A stretch of DNA of 64,000 nucleotides from Tupaia tana (taxonomy: Eukaryota; Chordata; Mammalia; Scandentia; Tupaiidae): positions 6,554,367-6,618,366 of the forward strand of contig JAKSZU010000003.1 of assembly GCA_026018925.1 (NCBI GenBank), given 5' to 3'. A program made the translations under genes and the position numbers. Below the pieces are notes generated by a model that saw only the letters and a program-made list of their open reading frames with translations, ran no database searches and was not told the DNA's origin. This document shows, piece by piece, positions 12,109 to 24,042 of the stretch. Numbering within the stretch: the first letter of the stretch is position 1; each line of letters begins with the position of its first letter.

Positions 12109-12590
12109 CCGGTCCAGTTGTGCGCTTCGCTTCCACATGCATTTTCCTCGCCGGGTGCTCTGCCCTTCAGGCCTGCACAGGCTCCTTTCCTCCTGGCTCG
12201 CCATGATCTTCCACCTGAGAGTCCTGCCGAGCCCCATCTCCCACCTCCCACCCCTACACACTCAGCACCAGCAGCCTGCCCCAAGGAAGCCCCAGACCTC
12301 TGGTGCCTTTGCCTACTTCCCCCTCCCCCTCAGGCTGCTCTCCGCTATCCTTGGGTTGGCTTCTCTCCTGAAATCAGAGGAGGAGCGTCCGTCCTTCTGT
12401 CCCCGCACATCCAACAGGACCCAGGAGAAACAGTGCCAAGCAGGTCTCAGTGCACACTTGCTCATTCGGATTCAACCTATCTCCATAGTAAATGTACTGG
12501 ATGGTCACACTGTGTTGTTAAAGATCAGTATTTGTGGATACTGTTCACTCACCTTATATGCCTGCTGAGCGCACAGTTCAAGATGTCATC
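12109..12590 (+). other. GIMAP1 3' untranslated region (probable)
   Basis: Sequence following the TGA at 12106-12108, with no further coding potential matching the GIMAP family. A pyrimidine-rich, C-rich first 300 bp grades into AT-richer sequence. An AATAAATAAA-type cluster near 12755-12775 lies beyond an old SINE and could serve as a polyadenylation signal, but the true end is not determinable. Confidence 0.4.
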
Positions 12591-12591
12591 C

Positions 12592-12745
12592 CTGGGCCAT
12601 CAAGTGGAGTGATGGTTGGGGCGCTGGACTCCCACATGGTGGACCTCCATGGAGTTCCAGACCTGGCGACTTTCTCTCTAACTTTCTCTCTCTGTCTCTC
12701 CCTCTCTATCTGTCTCTGGTGAGCACAAGTGTCCTATAGGAAATT
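12592..12745 (+). mobile_element. Old, degraded tRNA-derived SINE
   Basis: Recognisable head (GTGATGGTTGGGGCGCTGGA, then CTCCCACATGGTGGACC), a TCTCTCTGTCTCTCCCTCTC stretch and GTCCTATAGGAAATTTTTTT. The body is internally deleted and strongly diverged, implying an older subfamily of the same SINE. Confidence 0.7.
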
Positions 12746-12823
12746 TTTTTTAATAATAATAAATAAAACTAAATAAATAATAACTATTTTAAAAAATTGT
12801 CAGCCGTGCCCTGCAGACAGATA

Positions 12824-12825
<2 letters not shown>

Positions 12826-12860
<35 letters not shown>
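12826..12860. repeat. (CA)n microsatellite
   Basis: Pure CA/AC repeat of about 17 units just downstream of the AT-rich tail of the old SINE. No function suggested. Confidence 0.95.
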
Positions 12861-12862
<2 letters not shown>

Positions 12863-14160
12863 ATTCTGGCATGTAATCATAAGGAGCGAACGTATTGGAT
12901 AGAACTGCTCTTTACCACCAGGGATGTCTCCCCAGGCATCCCCACTCAGACCCTCCGTCACCTGAATGTTGATGATTCTGCAAGCCCAAAGAGAATATAT
13001 TCGACCCTGGGGGCCACAGAGAGTCTGCAGGAACTCCACTTCCAAGAAGAGTTTTCTCACTGGCCTACACACTCACAGGGTAAATTATGCAGGATGAACA
13101 CGTTCTGGAGATCTTTTCCACTCAGGGGTAAACTGAAAAATGTATGAGGTTTGGATTTTCTTTCTTTCTTTCTCTTTTTTTATTTTTTATTTCGCTCTCA
13201 CCAAAAAGGGCACACGAGTCTTTGTGAGTGAGACAAAGTGGGATGTGGTCATCTGTCCAGGCACATCTGGAGTGTCAGCTCTGTTCCAGGTGAAAGCAAG
13301 CAGGCTGGCCTGCCTGTCAATCCCTCTGGCACCTCCCTGAGGCTCTGCCCACATGTGCTTTGGCTCTGGCACCAGCCCTGACCCATGAGCTCCAGCTCAG
13401 CTCCTGTTGATGCCAAACATCTGCCCTACAGTGTCCTCTGCATTTACTTCACAGCCAGACTCTCAGGTTACTCATGACCTCAGACTGCTGAAGAGAGGTG
13501 TAAGGGGGAAATAACCTGCAACAGCTCAGCCCACATTGGAGGAGAGGCCTGCAGCCCCTGGTGGAAGCCATTGCAAACACCAGCTGGAACCTGGTGCTAA
13601 TGCTGAGGCCAGGTTGGTTTAAGGAGTTGTGAACAGCCCCCAGCAGGTCCCAGCAGGGAGTCAGAATTTGGTCTTGCTCACCTTTCAGTACACTCTCACA
13701 GTAAACAAACAGAAAAACATACCATTGGCACTCTGCTGAGAAAGGATATCATTACTGGTGAAAATAAGTGTGAAAAAAGAATGGCAAAGTGTCCAGGGTG
13801 AACAATGGGAAGCTTAAATCCTAACCCAAATCACATAAGAAGCTTTTGATTCTTGGTGTTTAGTTGGAGAGAAATGGGACTTCAGACGTTCCCAAGAGTC
13901 AGTGAGTGACTGGTGGGAATATGGAGGAGGGATTGTCCACTCCAGGGATTGTCTGGTTCAATGCACACCCAGATAAGGCTGAATTAAGGACACACTGAGG
14001 AAGAGAGTGTTTTGCACAAAGTTTATTATGGGGCTCTGTAAACGTGAGATAAATGGAAAAAGATGAAGGATGCCAAGAAAAGTGTCAGAAACAAATTAAT
14101 AGATAAAAGGAAAGAAAAAAAGCTATTGTGCTGGGACAACAGTAACTACATGTAAAAGAG
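12861..14160. other. Unassigned intergenic sequence
   Basis: About 1.3 kb with no recognisable gene. A (TTTC)n/poly-T stretch sits at 13158-13192. Composition is mixed, with a GC-richer part at 13,230-13,700. Open frames are short and unsupported. Confidence 0.4.
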
Positions 14161-15925
14161 TGAATTAGACCCCCGTGTCACACTATATAAAGGTATTAGT
14201 TCTCCCTGACCCAAACATATGCTAAAAATCTGTGGTAATCAAAACAGCATGGTACTGGCTCAGAAACAGACATATGTACCAATGGAACCTAGTAGAGTCC
14301 CCAGACATAAATTCCCAAACATATGGTCAACTGATTTTTGACAAGGGGTTCCATCAATCTAGTGGGAAAAGGAAAATCTCTTCAGCAAATGGTGCTGGCA
14401 AAACTGGATTTCCACCTGCAAAATTTTAAACTGAACCCCTACCTCTCACCTTTGACAAAAATCAAGTCAAGGTGGATCAAAGATCTAAATACAAGACCTC
14501 AAACTATGAAACTGCTCCTAGAAAACCCTAGAGAAACTCTGGGAGACATTGGTGTAGGGAAAGACTTCTTAGATAAGACCCCCAAAGCACAGTCGATAAT
14601 CCCCAAAATAGACAAGTGGGATTACATCAGACTAAGAAGTTTCTGCATGGCAAAAGACACAGTAATTAGTGTGAATCTACAGCCCTAAGAATGGGAAAAT
14701 ATTTTTTTAAATTCTGCATCAGATAAGGGACGGATAACCAGAATACACAAGGAACTCAAGCAGCTGTTTGGAAAAAAAGATGATCAACCCTATTGAAAGA
14801 TGGGAGAAGGAGTTGAAAAAAAAAAAAAAGAAAAAACTCTCTAAAGATTACATATGAATAGCCAAAAGGCATATGAAAAAATGTTCAACATCCCTTACCA
14901 TAAGGGAAATGCAGATCAAAACAACAATGAAATACCACCTAACCCCAGTCAGCATGTCTAAGATTAAAAAAAAAAAAAAAAAAATGATAAGTGTTGTCAG
15001 GGGTGTGGTGAAAGGGGAACTCTCTTACACTGCTGGTGGGAATGTAAATTGGTCCAGCCACTGTGGAGAACAATTTGGAGATTCCACAAAAATCTACAAA
15101 TAGAACTACCATATGATCCAGCAATCCCACTCCTTGGTATCTTCTCAAAGGACAGAAGAATTCTTCATTGGAAAAGTGCTTGCACATCAATGTTTGTTGC
15201 AGCACTATTCACAATTGCTAAGACATGGAACCAACCGAATGCCCTCGTACAGATGAATGGATTGAAAAACTGTGGCACATATGCTCTATGGAATACTATT
15301 CAGCCATTAAAAAAAAAACACCTTGTTTTTGACAGAAAGTGGAAGAATATGGAAGATTTACTGCTGAGTGAAGCCAGCAAGGCTATGAAGGAGAGACATT
15401 GTAAGTCCCCACTTAATATATACCGAGTGTCTGCACTCTGTGACTGAAACTGATTGACTAAAGTATGTACAAACAACAAGAGATGGGTGTGAATGCCAGA
15501 CATGGTGTGTGTGGAGGAGTGGGGCCTGGGGAAGTACATTTGGAGGAGGGATATGGAGGCAGAGTATTGCCGGGATGGGGAGGTGTGGTGTTATCTGTTG
15601 AAGATATTTTGATCAACTGGACTGGAGAGAAATGTTCACATGTTGAAATGTTCACTCTGTAAGCTAAATAATGTGATTGAATATATTAAACAATAAAATT
15701 AAATAAAAAAAAAGGTATTAGTTCAAAATGTCAAATACCTAAATATAGAAGTTAAAACTATAAAACCTTTCAAAGAAAATGCAGATGTATATCTTCATAA
15801 TCTTGGATTAGGCAACAGTTTCCTAGATGGGACACCAAAAGCACAAGCACCAAAGAGAAATAGACACTTCTTTTTCTAGTTCTATTGAGGTATACTTTAC
15901 CAATAAAAATTGTACATACAGGGTG
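14160..15925 (+). mobile_element. Old L1 ORF2 fragment, split by a younger L1
   Basis: 14160-14202 and 15725-15870 are two halves of one old L1 ORF2 3' segment: the first ends in a block like TGAATTAGACCCCCGTGTCA and the second continues with TAGAAGTTAAAACTATAAAACC and CTTGGATTAGGCAACAGTTT. The L1 at 14203-15710 interrupts it. A short L1-like antisense piece follows to about 15925. Confidence 0.7.
14203..15710 (+). mobile_element. 5'-truncated L1 with intact target duplications
   Basis: Encodes the C-terminal end of ORF2 (about 14210-15450), then a 3' UTR and an A-rich tail with AATAAA near 15692. Flanked by a 14-bp direct repeat AAAGGTATTAGTTC (14189-14202; 15711-15724). The ORF2 frame is interrupted by stops and frameshifts, for example near 14688 and around the A-runs at 14818 and 14968, so it is inactive. 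It is closely related to the L1 at 52.2-59.2 kb. Confidence 0.92.
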
Positions 15926-16176
15926 CCTTCATTAGGGACTGGTGGTTAAGAAAACTGAATCTCTCATGGCCAACCATGAAGTACAAGTCCTGGACCTAGT
16001 GGCTTGAAAAACATACTGGACACATGTGCATATGTACCCCAAATTCTGAAAGTAGGAAGAAATGAAGATGAGTGGTGGGACTACACCCCATGGGCAGTGG
16101 TTTCTCCCTCTCCCTCTCTCTTTCTGTCTCACTATCTCTCCCTGGTGAATAACACACTCTCTAACAAAATCCTTTT
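15926..16176 (+). mobile_element. Old tRNA-derived SINE
   Basis: Diverged copy: head GGGACTGGTGGTTAAGAAAACTG, the AGTGGCTTGAAAAACATACTGG segment, GGCAGTGGTTTCTCCCTCTCCC and a CTCCCTGGTGAATAACACAC end. It is inserted between old L1 sequence and the mariner's 5' end. Confidence 0.75.
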
Positions 16177-16836
16177 AAAGTATATGGAATATGTGTACTA
16201 TGAAAAAATTATACATGAATTTTAATTTTTTTCAACAAAATAAACTTGTACTAACTTGTTATAACATGTCTGTACAAGATCTAGTTTGAGACATTAAGAA
16301 GGATATGACATTAGTTTGAAAAGAGCCTTTATCAGAGCAACATAAATTCTCCTACAATGGAAGTAGGAGTAGGAAGAAACATTAAATTTATGGTGAAATA
16401 TGGTTATAAGAATGATGACATTATTAATGCTTTATGGAAAGTATACAGAACAATGTCCCTATGAAGTCAGCAGCTTACAGAGGGGTACCTCATTTTAAGA
16501 GATAAGATGATTTTGAAGATAGTACATATAATTTACAGCAATTTTCAATGGTAAAATCAGCCTTGTTTATGCCCTAATTGAATAAGAATCACAATCGATA
16601 GAATAAACAATAGCCAACATCGTAGGCATCTCAGCTGGTTCAGCTTACATGATTCTAGATGAAAAATCAAAGTGTATCAAACTTTCTGCTTGATGGGTGC
16701 CAAAACTATTGCACCCAGATCAGATGCCAAGAGCCAAGCTTTCCATGGATATTTTAAGCATTAAGATCAAGATCCTGAAGCGTTTCTCACAAGAATTGTA
16801 GCAGAAGATGTCACATGACTTTACCAGTATGATCTT

Positions 16837-19142
16837 TTTTTTCTCTTTAAATTTATTTATTTTTTACATTAATTCACTATACATCATTACAGCATACAAA
16901 TGAATTTTCCATACAAAATACACTGTGTATTGGCTCAATCAAGCACATCAACATACATGTTTTCACCAAATAATTTTCCAATTCTTATGTCTTGTATACT
17001 TTGTTTTTTGTTTTGCCATCCTTGATTCCTTATCCCTCACCCTCTGCCATGTCCCACCCTCCTCCCACATTGTCTCTGGTATCCATGGTTGCTTTCTACA
17101 CCTTTCCCCCCTCCATTTAATTGATTTGCTAATGAACTTAATTAGTCTAAATATATCCAATAGCTAACAGCTGATATATACCTATACATGAACCCAAGTC
17201 TGACTGTAGGCATAAACCCCAGTGAGTAGAATGAACATATTATAAAGTAGTACCCAGCTGGGGCTATATAGCTTACTGCAGTCATCAAATATGAATTTTT
17301 TTAAAATTTCGATATGAACAGTTTTACCGTTTTTTTTTTCTCCTGCAACTTTTTTTTATTATTACTTAACATTCATTCCCTGAGCATCATCACAACGTAC
17401 TAAATGTGGTTTCCCATCTAGAATAAACTGTATAGTGGCTTAATCATGCATGTTATCATCAATAATATTCCATTTCTACTTTCATACACATGTATACGTA
17501 TATATGTTTTTTACCCGATGTTTGACCCTCTGCCCTTTCCCACTCTCTTATTACACTATCTCTGCTATATACAGTTGTCTTCCATTCCTTTTTCCCCAAC
17601 ATTTTGTTGATCACACAATATCATAAGTAATCTAACTACTTTCAGCAGGTAATTTCGAGAAGAGTAGTTTTGAACTGGTAATGATATTTCCTTGAAACTT
17701 AAAGCCTAGAAACAGGTTAGTATTCTGTTCAAATAGTAGGTACATGCACCTATCAACAGCTCAAGACAGGACAAAAATCCTTTAAAACCAGAAAACAAAG
17801 CTTAGGAGAAAAGCAGCAATAATTTAGTCAAGTCACAGAATGTTGTTTTATCGGTTCAGTCTCATGTACTTAATCTTTCTTCTGTTAAGGTTCGATCTTC
17901 CAGATTGAATTCTGGGATATGATATTCATCTCCAAACATTGTTCCTACAATTAAGTTGTCCATTTCTTAGTTTTTGAACTCTTATTTCTGTGTGTCTGCA
18001 TTTAATTTTACTGGCATGGCACTCCCTTGAGAACTTCTTGGAGATCTGGTCTGGTGCTGGTAAATTCTTTCAGGTTTTGTTTATCTGGGAAAGTTCGTGT
18101 CTTTTCTTCCCAAATGAACGATAACCTTGCTGGGTACAGAATTCTCGGTTGAAATTGCTTTTCCCTTAATACTTTGAATATATTTTCTCATTCTCTCCTC
18201 GCTCGCATTGTTTCCAATGAGAGGTCTGCCATTAGTCTGATGGGATACCCTTTGTAGGTAACTTACCTTTTTTCTCTAGCCAGTCTTAGTATCTTGTCTT
18301 TGTCTGTGGTTTTGGTCAATCTGGCTATGATGTGTCTTGGAGAAGATCTTCTTGGGTTGATTCTATCTGGGGTCCTCTGTATTTCTTGGGACTGAATCTT
18401 TGAGTGCCTCTCCAGGTTTGGAAAGGTTTCTTGCAGGATTTCATGGAATAGATTATCAATGCCCTTATGAGTCTCTTCACCCTCTGGGATGCCTATTATC
18501 CGGATGTTTGGACGTTTAGTTGTATCTAGTACTTCTCGCATATTATTCTCAAATTTTGGGGCCATTTTCTCAGTCTTTATGGTGGATTTTTTTAGGCCAA
18601 CCATTTTCTCTTCCAAATTAGAGATTCTATTTTCTGTGTGATCTAGTCTGCTTTTAATACATTCAAGGGAGATTTTGACTTCTTGTATAATAGCCTTCAT
18701 CTCTAACAGTTCCATCTGATTCTTTTGTAAAATGTGAAATTCCTCTTTTAGATCTTGCATGAATTTCCTCACCTCCTGGAACTCTTCAACTCCTTTCTCC
18801 TTCCTCTTCAGCAGTTCCTTGTCTCTCTTCTCTTCCATCTCTGTTAGCTTGGCCATTATGAATGTTCTGAATTCTTTATCAGACATTTCCATGATTTTCA
18901 TTGAACTATGTGTGGATGAAGAGGAGCTATCTGTTTCCCTTGTGGGAGAAGTATTTTCCTGCTTTCCCATATTTCTTGTGGTCCTGCAGCGATTTCTAGT
19001 CATCTGGTGGATGGTTGGTTTCTTCCCGAACTTGGCGGTTCAATCACGCGGGTTTTGTATGCTGGAGGCCCAGTTAGCAGTGGAACATCTTCCTTTCTCC
19101 CAAAATGGCTAGATCGCAGGAGCCATGGAGCTGACTGTCTCC
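16837..19142 (-). mobile_element. HAL1-like (ORF1-only) LINE, copy 1
   Basis: 2306-bp insertion on the minus strand with poly(T) at its left end (the 3' tail) and a 16-bp target duplication TTACCAGTATGATCTT (16821-16836; 19143-19158) cut from the mariner. From 5': short 5' UTR (19142-19004), ORF1 (19003 to about 18010), then about 1.1 kb of 3' non-coding sequence made of two related segments. No ORF2 is present, although both ends are intact, so the lack of ORF2 is not due to 5' truncation. Confidence 0.88.
18010..19003 (-). pseudogene. L1 ORF1p-like protein of HAL1 copy 1 (one stop codon)
   Basis: RNA-binding, trimer-forming ORF1 protein of LINE-1 type. The frame opens MTRNRCRTTRNMGKQ at 19003 and runs 246 codons to a TAA at 18263-18265, where the other copies have a Gln codon (CAA); after it the frame continues to about 18010, for about 330 codons in total. 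Layout: Ser-rich N-terminus, long coiled coil (about residues 45-145, Glu/Lys heptads), RRM-like region with PNIRIIGIPEGEE, and the conserved C-terminal stretch with RTPDRINPRRSSPRHIIARL. A single C-to-T change is enough to explain the stop. Confidence 0.85.
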
Positions 19143-19754
19143 TTACCAGTATGATCTTGAAGATAAAGCACAGTGAAAGGAATGGCTATCAAGAGGTGGA
19201 AGAAGTCTACTCAAAGCAAAAGTGAATAGGCAAAACCAAAACTTATGGCAACAGTTGTTTGGGAGGCTGGAGGCATTTTACATGTTGACTTTCTGGAAGA
19301 CCGAAAAAACGATGTCTGCTTGAGTGTTTTGAGATATTTAGTTGAAGCTTCAGCAGGGTAACACCTGAGAAAGTTTTGCCAGAGTCCTTCTCCACCACAA
19401 CACTGCTGTGATTAGTCCTCTCATCAAACAATGACAATTTTGAGAGTTTAATGAGAGGTCATTTGGTGTCCACCTTATAGTCCTGATTTGGCTCCTTCTG
19501 ATTTATTGTGTGTGTGTGGGGGGGGGGAGAGAGGTTTAATAGTAAAAAGGGCACTCATTTTCCTTAAGTTAATAATGTAAGAAAGACCAAAATGATATGA
19601 TTAAATCCCATGAGGCTTGGTTCTTAGGGATGGGCTAAATAGCAGGTATAATTGCTTATAAAAGTATCTTGATTTCATTGGATCTTATTTTGAGTGATAA
19701 AGTTTACATTTTTAATTTTTATCTTTTAATTTAATTGTTCCACAAACTTTTTGA

Positions 19755-20925
19755 AATCACATCATAATTAAGGTATATAATTTGGTGTTTTGATATATGC
19801 ATTGTAGATATATGGATATAATAAATAATCATCACAACTAAGCTAACTAACATAGCCATAATTTCACATAGATACTGTGTATGCATGTATGTGGTTAGAA
19901 CACTTAAGATCTATTCTGTTAGGAAATTTCACACATATAACACAGTGTTGTTAACCATAGTTACATTACTATACATTAGCTCTTTAGAACTTATTGTATA
20001 TCTGAAATTTGATACATTTTGACCAATATCTTCCCATTTTCCACTCTTTCCAACCACTGGCAACTACCATTCTACATGCTTCTATGATTTTGACTATTTG
20101 AGATTCCAAATATTAATGAGATCATACAGTATTCATCTTTCTGTGTCTGACTTATTTCATTTAGCATAATAAATGGGAGTTCATCAAAATGGAAATTATT
20201 TTCACCAAATGAAAAAATTATACACTATCAAAAAAATTAAAAGACAACCCACAGAATGGAAGAAAACAATTGAAAAATTATGTATCTGATAAGGATTTAA
20301 TACTCAGAATATGTAAAGAAATCTTACAATTTAACACTAAAAAGACAAATACCCAACTTAAAAATGGCAAAAGGTTTAGATACACATTTATTCAAAGAAA
20401 ATGTACAAAGGGCCAATGAACACATGAAAAGATGTTAAATGCTATCAGTAAATAGGAAAATACAAACCAATACCACCACTACCCACCAAGATGGTTATAA
20501 TTTTAAAAAACAAAACAGAAAATAATTAATGTTGGTGAGGATGTAGAGAAATTGAATGCTCATACCTTTCTAGTGGGAATATTAAATGGTGCAGTCACTT
20601 AGGCAAACAACTCTGCATTTCTTTAAAAAGTTAAACTTAATATTACCATGTGATTCAGTAATTCCACTCCTAGGTATGTATACAAGAGAATTAAAGAGGT
20701 ATGTTTATACAAAAACTCCTTCATGAATGTTCATAGCAGCCTTATTCATAATAACCTGAAATGAAAACAAAACAAATGTCCATCAACTGATGAGCAAAGA
20801 TTATATATCCATACAATGGAATATAATTTATCCATGAAAAAGAATGAAGTAAATATTCATGCTATAACATGAATGAACATTGAAAGTATTGTGCTAAGTG
20901 AAAAAAGCCAGGCACTGCTGAATCT
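19755..20925. mobile_element. Old L1 with 5' inversion (copy A)
   Basis: 19755-20170 is an L1M-type 3' UTR in antisense (landmarks AACCATAGTTACATTACTATAC and CCAACCACTGGCAACTACCATTC). Directly adjoining, 20172-20925 is the 3' part of ORF2 in sense (ACAACCCACAGAATGG, TTCATAGCAGCCTTATTCATAA). The head-to-head junction near 20171 is the arrangement expected from twin-primed L1 integration on the minus strand. The same junction is seen in copy B near 32591. Confidence 0.75.
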
Positions 20926-20939
20926 GATCTTTTTCTTCA

Positions 20940-21029
20940 TTAGGAATTATTTATTTAATTTTATTTATTATTATTTTTATTTTTAAATTTGCTATAGGGC
21001 ACAGTCACTCACCAGAGAAACGGAGAGAG

Positions 21030-21080
<51 letters not shown>

Positions 21081-21155
21081 TCAGATCCAGGACTCCAAAC
21101 ACAGTCAGCCATGTAGGAGTCCAGTGCCTTAAGCACCATGCCACCTGTAGGTCTT
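20940..21155 (-). mobile_element. Old tRNA-derived SINE (antisense) with (GA)n expansion, copy A
   Basis: Antisense SINE landmarks are GCTATAGGGCACAGTCACTC, AGCCATGTAGGAGTCCAGTG and CCTTAAGCACCATGCC. An AG/GA run of about 21 units (21031-21074) lies in the body. In copy B (33350-33499) the GA run is much shorter, so it expanded or contracted after duplication. Confidence 0.75.
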
Positions 21156-21868
21156 GAGTATGATTTTTTCAAAGACAGCAGAGAGACACTATTATTTTCA
21201 GATGAATGAGGAAACAGGCCCAGGATGCTTAGATGACATATACAAAGTCACCTTTGCAAGATCTGAAATCTAATCTAAGTTTTATAGTTCATTCTCCTTC
21301 TATGCTCTATGAATCTCTTTAGACCCCACCCCATCCACTCAATAATAAGATTGTGGGAAATGTGGAATCTAAACCTCAAGTCAAAGTTTGTGGGCAGAAA
21401 CCCACCAAATTAGGAAATTAGGAAACATATTTTCTCTTCTCTTATCTGTGCTCAGTCTTAAGAAAAAAGAAATAAAGTTACTGAGAAATGAGTGTTGAAA
21501 TCGCTAGTTGTAATTATGGACTTAGTATGTCTCCAATAATTTTTGTCAATTTTTTGTTCTTGAATGCTCAAGTTCTCTTGTTTATTGGTACTTTTTTAGT
21601 TACTAGACACAAGCATATCATGTATTATTATACCTTGTGAATGAATTAACCTACTTAACATTACTAAATATCCTTCTTTATGATTACTGAATGATTATAT
21701 TATTCTGAAATCTACTTTGCCTAATCATTAACATGGCCACTGAAGTTTTTTTGTGTTAATGCATGCACTGTATATCTTTTTCAATTATTTTATTTTTAAC
21801 CTGTGTCATTATATTTAAAGTGGGGTATCATTTAGATTGCATATAATAGCATGTTGCTTTTGTTTTGT
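21156..21868 (-). mobile_element. Old L1 ORF2 fragment (antisense), copy A
   Basis: From about 21480 the sequence resembles antisense L1M ORF2 (GAAATCGCTAGTTGTAATTATGG, TATTCTGAAATCTACTTTGCC). 21156-21480 is not assigned. It is repeated in copy B at about 33500-34212. Confidence 0.5.
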
Positions 21869-23286
21869 TTCTTCAATTTAATCACTGTACATCTTTTTTT
21901 TGGAGGTTTTTGCCATAGGTCGCGTACACTCGCCAGAAAGTCAGAGAGAAATCACTCCACGGGGGGATGGCCACACCGCAATCCCTTCTCTTCCATTCTC
22001 CTCTCGGGATAGTGAACACACACGCACACGTGCCCAGCATGAGTTTAAGCCACCGGGTCTGGGACTCGAGCCATGGTCAACTACATGGGAGTCCAGCAAC
22101 ATAGCCATTACGCCAACTGCTGGTCCCCCAATCACTGTACATCTTTAGAATGTACAACATGATTTTTCCCAGCATGAATACGGTGTACATTAGTCAAGTC
22201 AAAGACATTACTATATACATTATCATCAATGGATAAATTTATATTTTGTGTCTATTAAATGTTTGTTCCTCCCATCCTCTCCCTCCCATCCTCTGTTTCC
22301 CACACCCTTCCATACTGTCTCTAGTATCTACAGTTGGCCTCTCTGCTATTGTACCTTCCAATCTTTCCATTTCTGCTATAGAATGAAGACCTTCAGTATA
22401 CATAATATTAAGTGGGGGCATGCAATGCCTATCTTTCATAATCTGGCTTGCTTCACTTAGCATTAAATCTTCCCTATTCATCCACTCTCTATTATATATC
22501 AGTGTCGCATTGTTTTTTGTGGCTGAGTAGTATTCCATAGAGTACATGTGCCACATTTTTTTAAATTCACTCATTTGTTCTTGGACATTTAGCTTGATTC
22601 CATGTTCTAGCAATTGTGAATAACGCTGCAATAATCATGGATGTGCAAGTATTTTTTCTGACAGACTGAGGGTTTTCTTGTCCTTTAGAGAGATACCCAG
22701 GACTGAAATTACTGGGTCATATGGTAGTTCTTCTTGTAGGTTTCTGAGGAACCTCTGTATTATTCTCCACAGTGGTTGTACTAATTTAATAATTCCCACC
22801 AACAGTGTAGGAGGGTTCCCTTTTCAGCAAAACCTCACCAGCATTCATCATTCCATCATTCTTTATTTTTTTTTTAATCAGAACCATTCTGATTGGGGTT
22901 AAGTGGTATCTCACTGTGATTTTAATTTACATTTCCCTATGATAAGAGATGGTGAGCAGTTTTCATATGTCTTTTGGCCATTAGTATGTCTTCTTTGGAG
23001 AGTTGTATGTTCAGTTTATTTTCCTATCTTTTAATTGTTTTGATTTTTTTTGTGTGTGGTGGTGAGGGGAAGCTGCTTAAATTCTCTATATATTTTGGTT
23101 ATTAGTCCCTTATCCAAGGCATAGTTTGCAAATATATTCTCTCATTCTGAAGGTTGGCTCCTTGCCCTAATTTTTTGTGTGTGTGTGCAGAAGTTTTTTA
23201 ACCTGATGTAGTCTCACTTGTCTATTTTTTGAATTATTGCCCATGTTTTGGGAGTCTTATTTAAAAAGTCTTTGCCAGCTCTGTGT
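21869..23286 (-). mobile_element. Antisense L1 (3' end and ORF2 C-terminus), copy A, left part
   Basis: Minus-strand L1: 3' UTR (about 21869-22480) followed by ORF2 C-terminal sequence (minus-strand frame 22631-22239 and beyond). A SINE at 21897-22129 and the class I ERV at 23287-29328 both interrupt it; its 5' part resumes at 29337. It is the same young-to-middle-aged L1 lineage as at 14.2 and 57-59 kb. Confidence 0.8.
21897..22129 (-). mobile_element. tRNA-derived SINE (antisense), copy A
   Basis: Full-length antisense copy ending at CCAGCAGTTGGCGTAATGGC read on the minus strand. Target duplication of 17 bp, AATCACTGTACATCTTT (21880-21896; 22130-22146), cut from L1 3' UTR. The equivalent insertion is present in copy B (36914-37190), so it predates the duplication. 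Confidence 0.92.
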
Positions 23287-23597
23287 TGAGTCTTTCCTGA
23301 CAACTGTTCCTCCATTTTCTCTGTATTGGCAGCCATCTTAATGTCAGCCTAGGCAACCAGCACTGAGAGTCAGACAGAAACAAGGATGTGGCCGTGTCTC
23401 CTAGGCACAATTTATTCTTCAGAGGTATTTACACTTAGGACCCTGCCATTGAGGTTCAGTACCTAGCAACCTCTCTGTCAGGAGTACCTTATGTAACTTG
23501 TTTACTTGTCCGTATAAAAACCCCGCTTCCCCGCTGGGGGACACCAGACCATACTTGAGTGTCTGGTCACTGTGACGGAGCTTCACCTCTTATAACA
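23287..23597 (+). repeat. 5' LTR of class I ERV, copy A (internally deleted)
   Basis: Begins TGAGTCTTTCCTGACAACTG; TATA-like GTATAAAAACCCC near 23512; ends CTTATAACA. Compared with copy B it lacks about 60 bp near the 3' end, including the TTGGCCTGTTCC segment. The PBS follows two bases later. Confidence 0.88.
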
Positions 23598-23617
23598 TTT
23601 GGGGGCTCAACCAGGAT

Positions 23618-24042
23618 CTCCCTCTTTGGTGGGGAGGTCTCCTGCCTAGAACTTCTCTCCTGACCAGAATTCCTGACACCAAGGACGGAGTAAGTTAAAC
23701 CTGGGTCATTGGTGACATCTTAAACGCCCTGAGAGCGGACCGGACGCAGTTAGATGCCTCGGGCGCAGAGTGATGGGGACGCCCCGATCTCCCTGGAATA
23801 GAAACTGGGTTCTTTTCACTCCTCTTCTTCTCCGCATTTCTGTCCTTTCAACGCGCACTTTTGCTTTCCCTCACAGGTTTCTCCTTCCAGGTTGGCCAGC
23901 CATCTCTCCTACCCTGACCACCTACGTCCTTCCTTTTAAATTTTACAGATCTCTTACAGGTTCCATCTGCTCGCCAGCAATAGGTCAGGGAGCCTCCAAG
24001 ACCCCCTTCACTCATCCTCAGCCACTTCAAGGACTTTCGTCA
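23618..24042 (+). pseudogene. Leader and gag start of class I ERV, copy A (dead)
   Basis: Leader with a pyrimidine-rich stretch, then the position of the Gag start. Here the initiator is ATA (23978 region, GCAATAGGTCAGGG); the copy B equivalent is an ATG followed by Gly-Gln-Gly-Ala-Ser, a typical myristoylated gammaretroviral Gag N-terminus. Only about 20 codons follow before the second LTR cuts in. Confidence 0.6.

Larger units (their letters stand above)
16178..19765 (+). mobile_element. Hsmar2-like mariner, split by a HAL1-like LINE
   Basis: Nearly full-length mariner fossil in two pieces, 16178-16836 and 19159-19765, separated by the LINE at 16837-19142. The transposase has stops and frameshifts throughout. 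Recognisable are ATTAAATTTATGGTGAAATATGG (reading near KFMVKYG), AAACTTTCTGCTTGATGGGTGCC, ACATGACTTTACCAGTATGA and, at about 19461-19505, codons for PPYSPDLAPSD, the signature near the catalytic D of mariner transposases. The 3' end reads like ...CCACAAACTTTTTGAAATCAC. The same order and sequence are known from the human Hsmar2 family. Confidence 0.85.
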
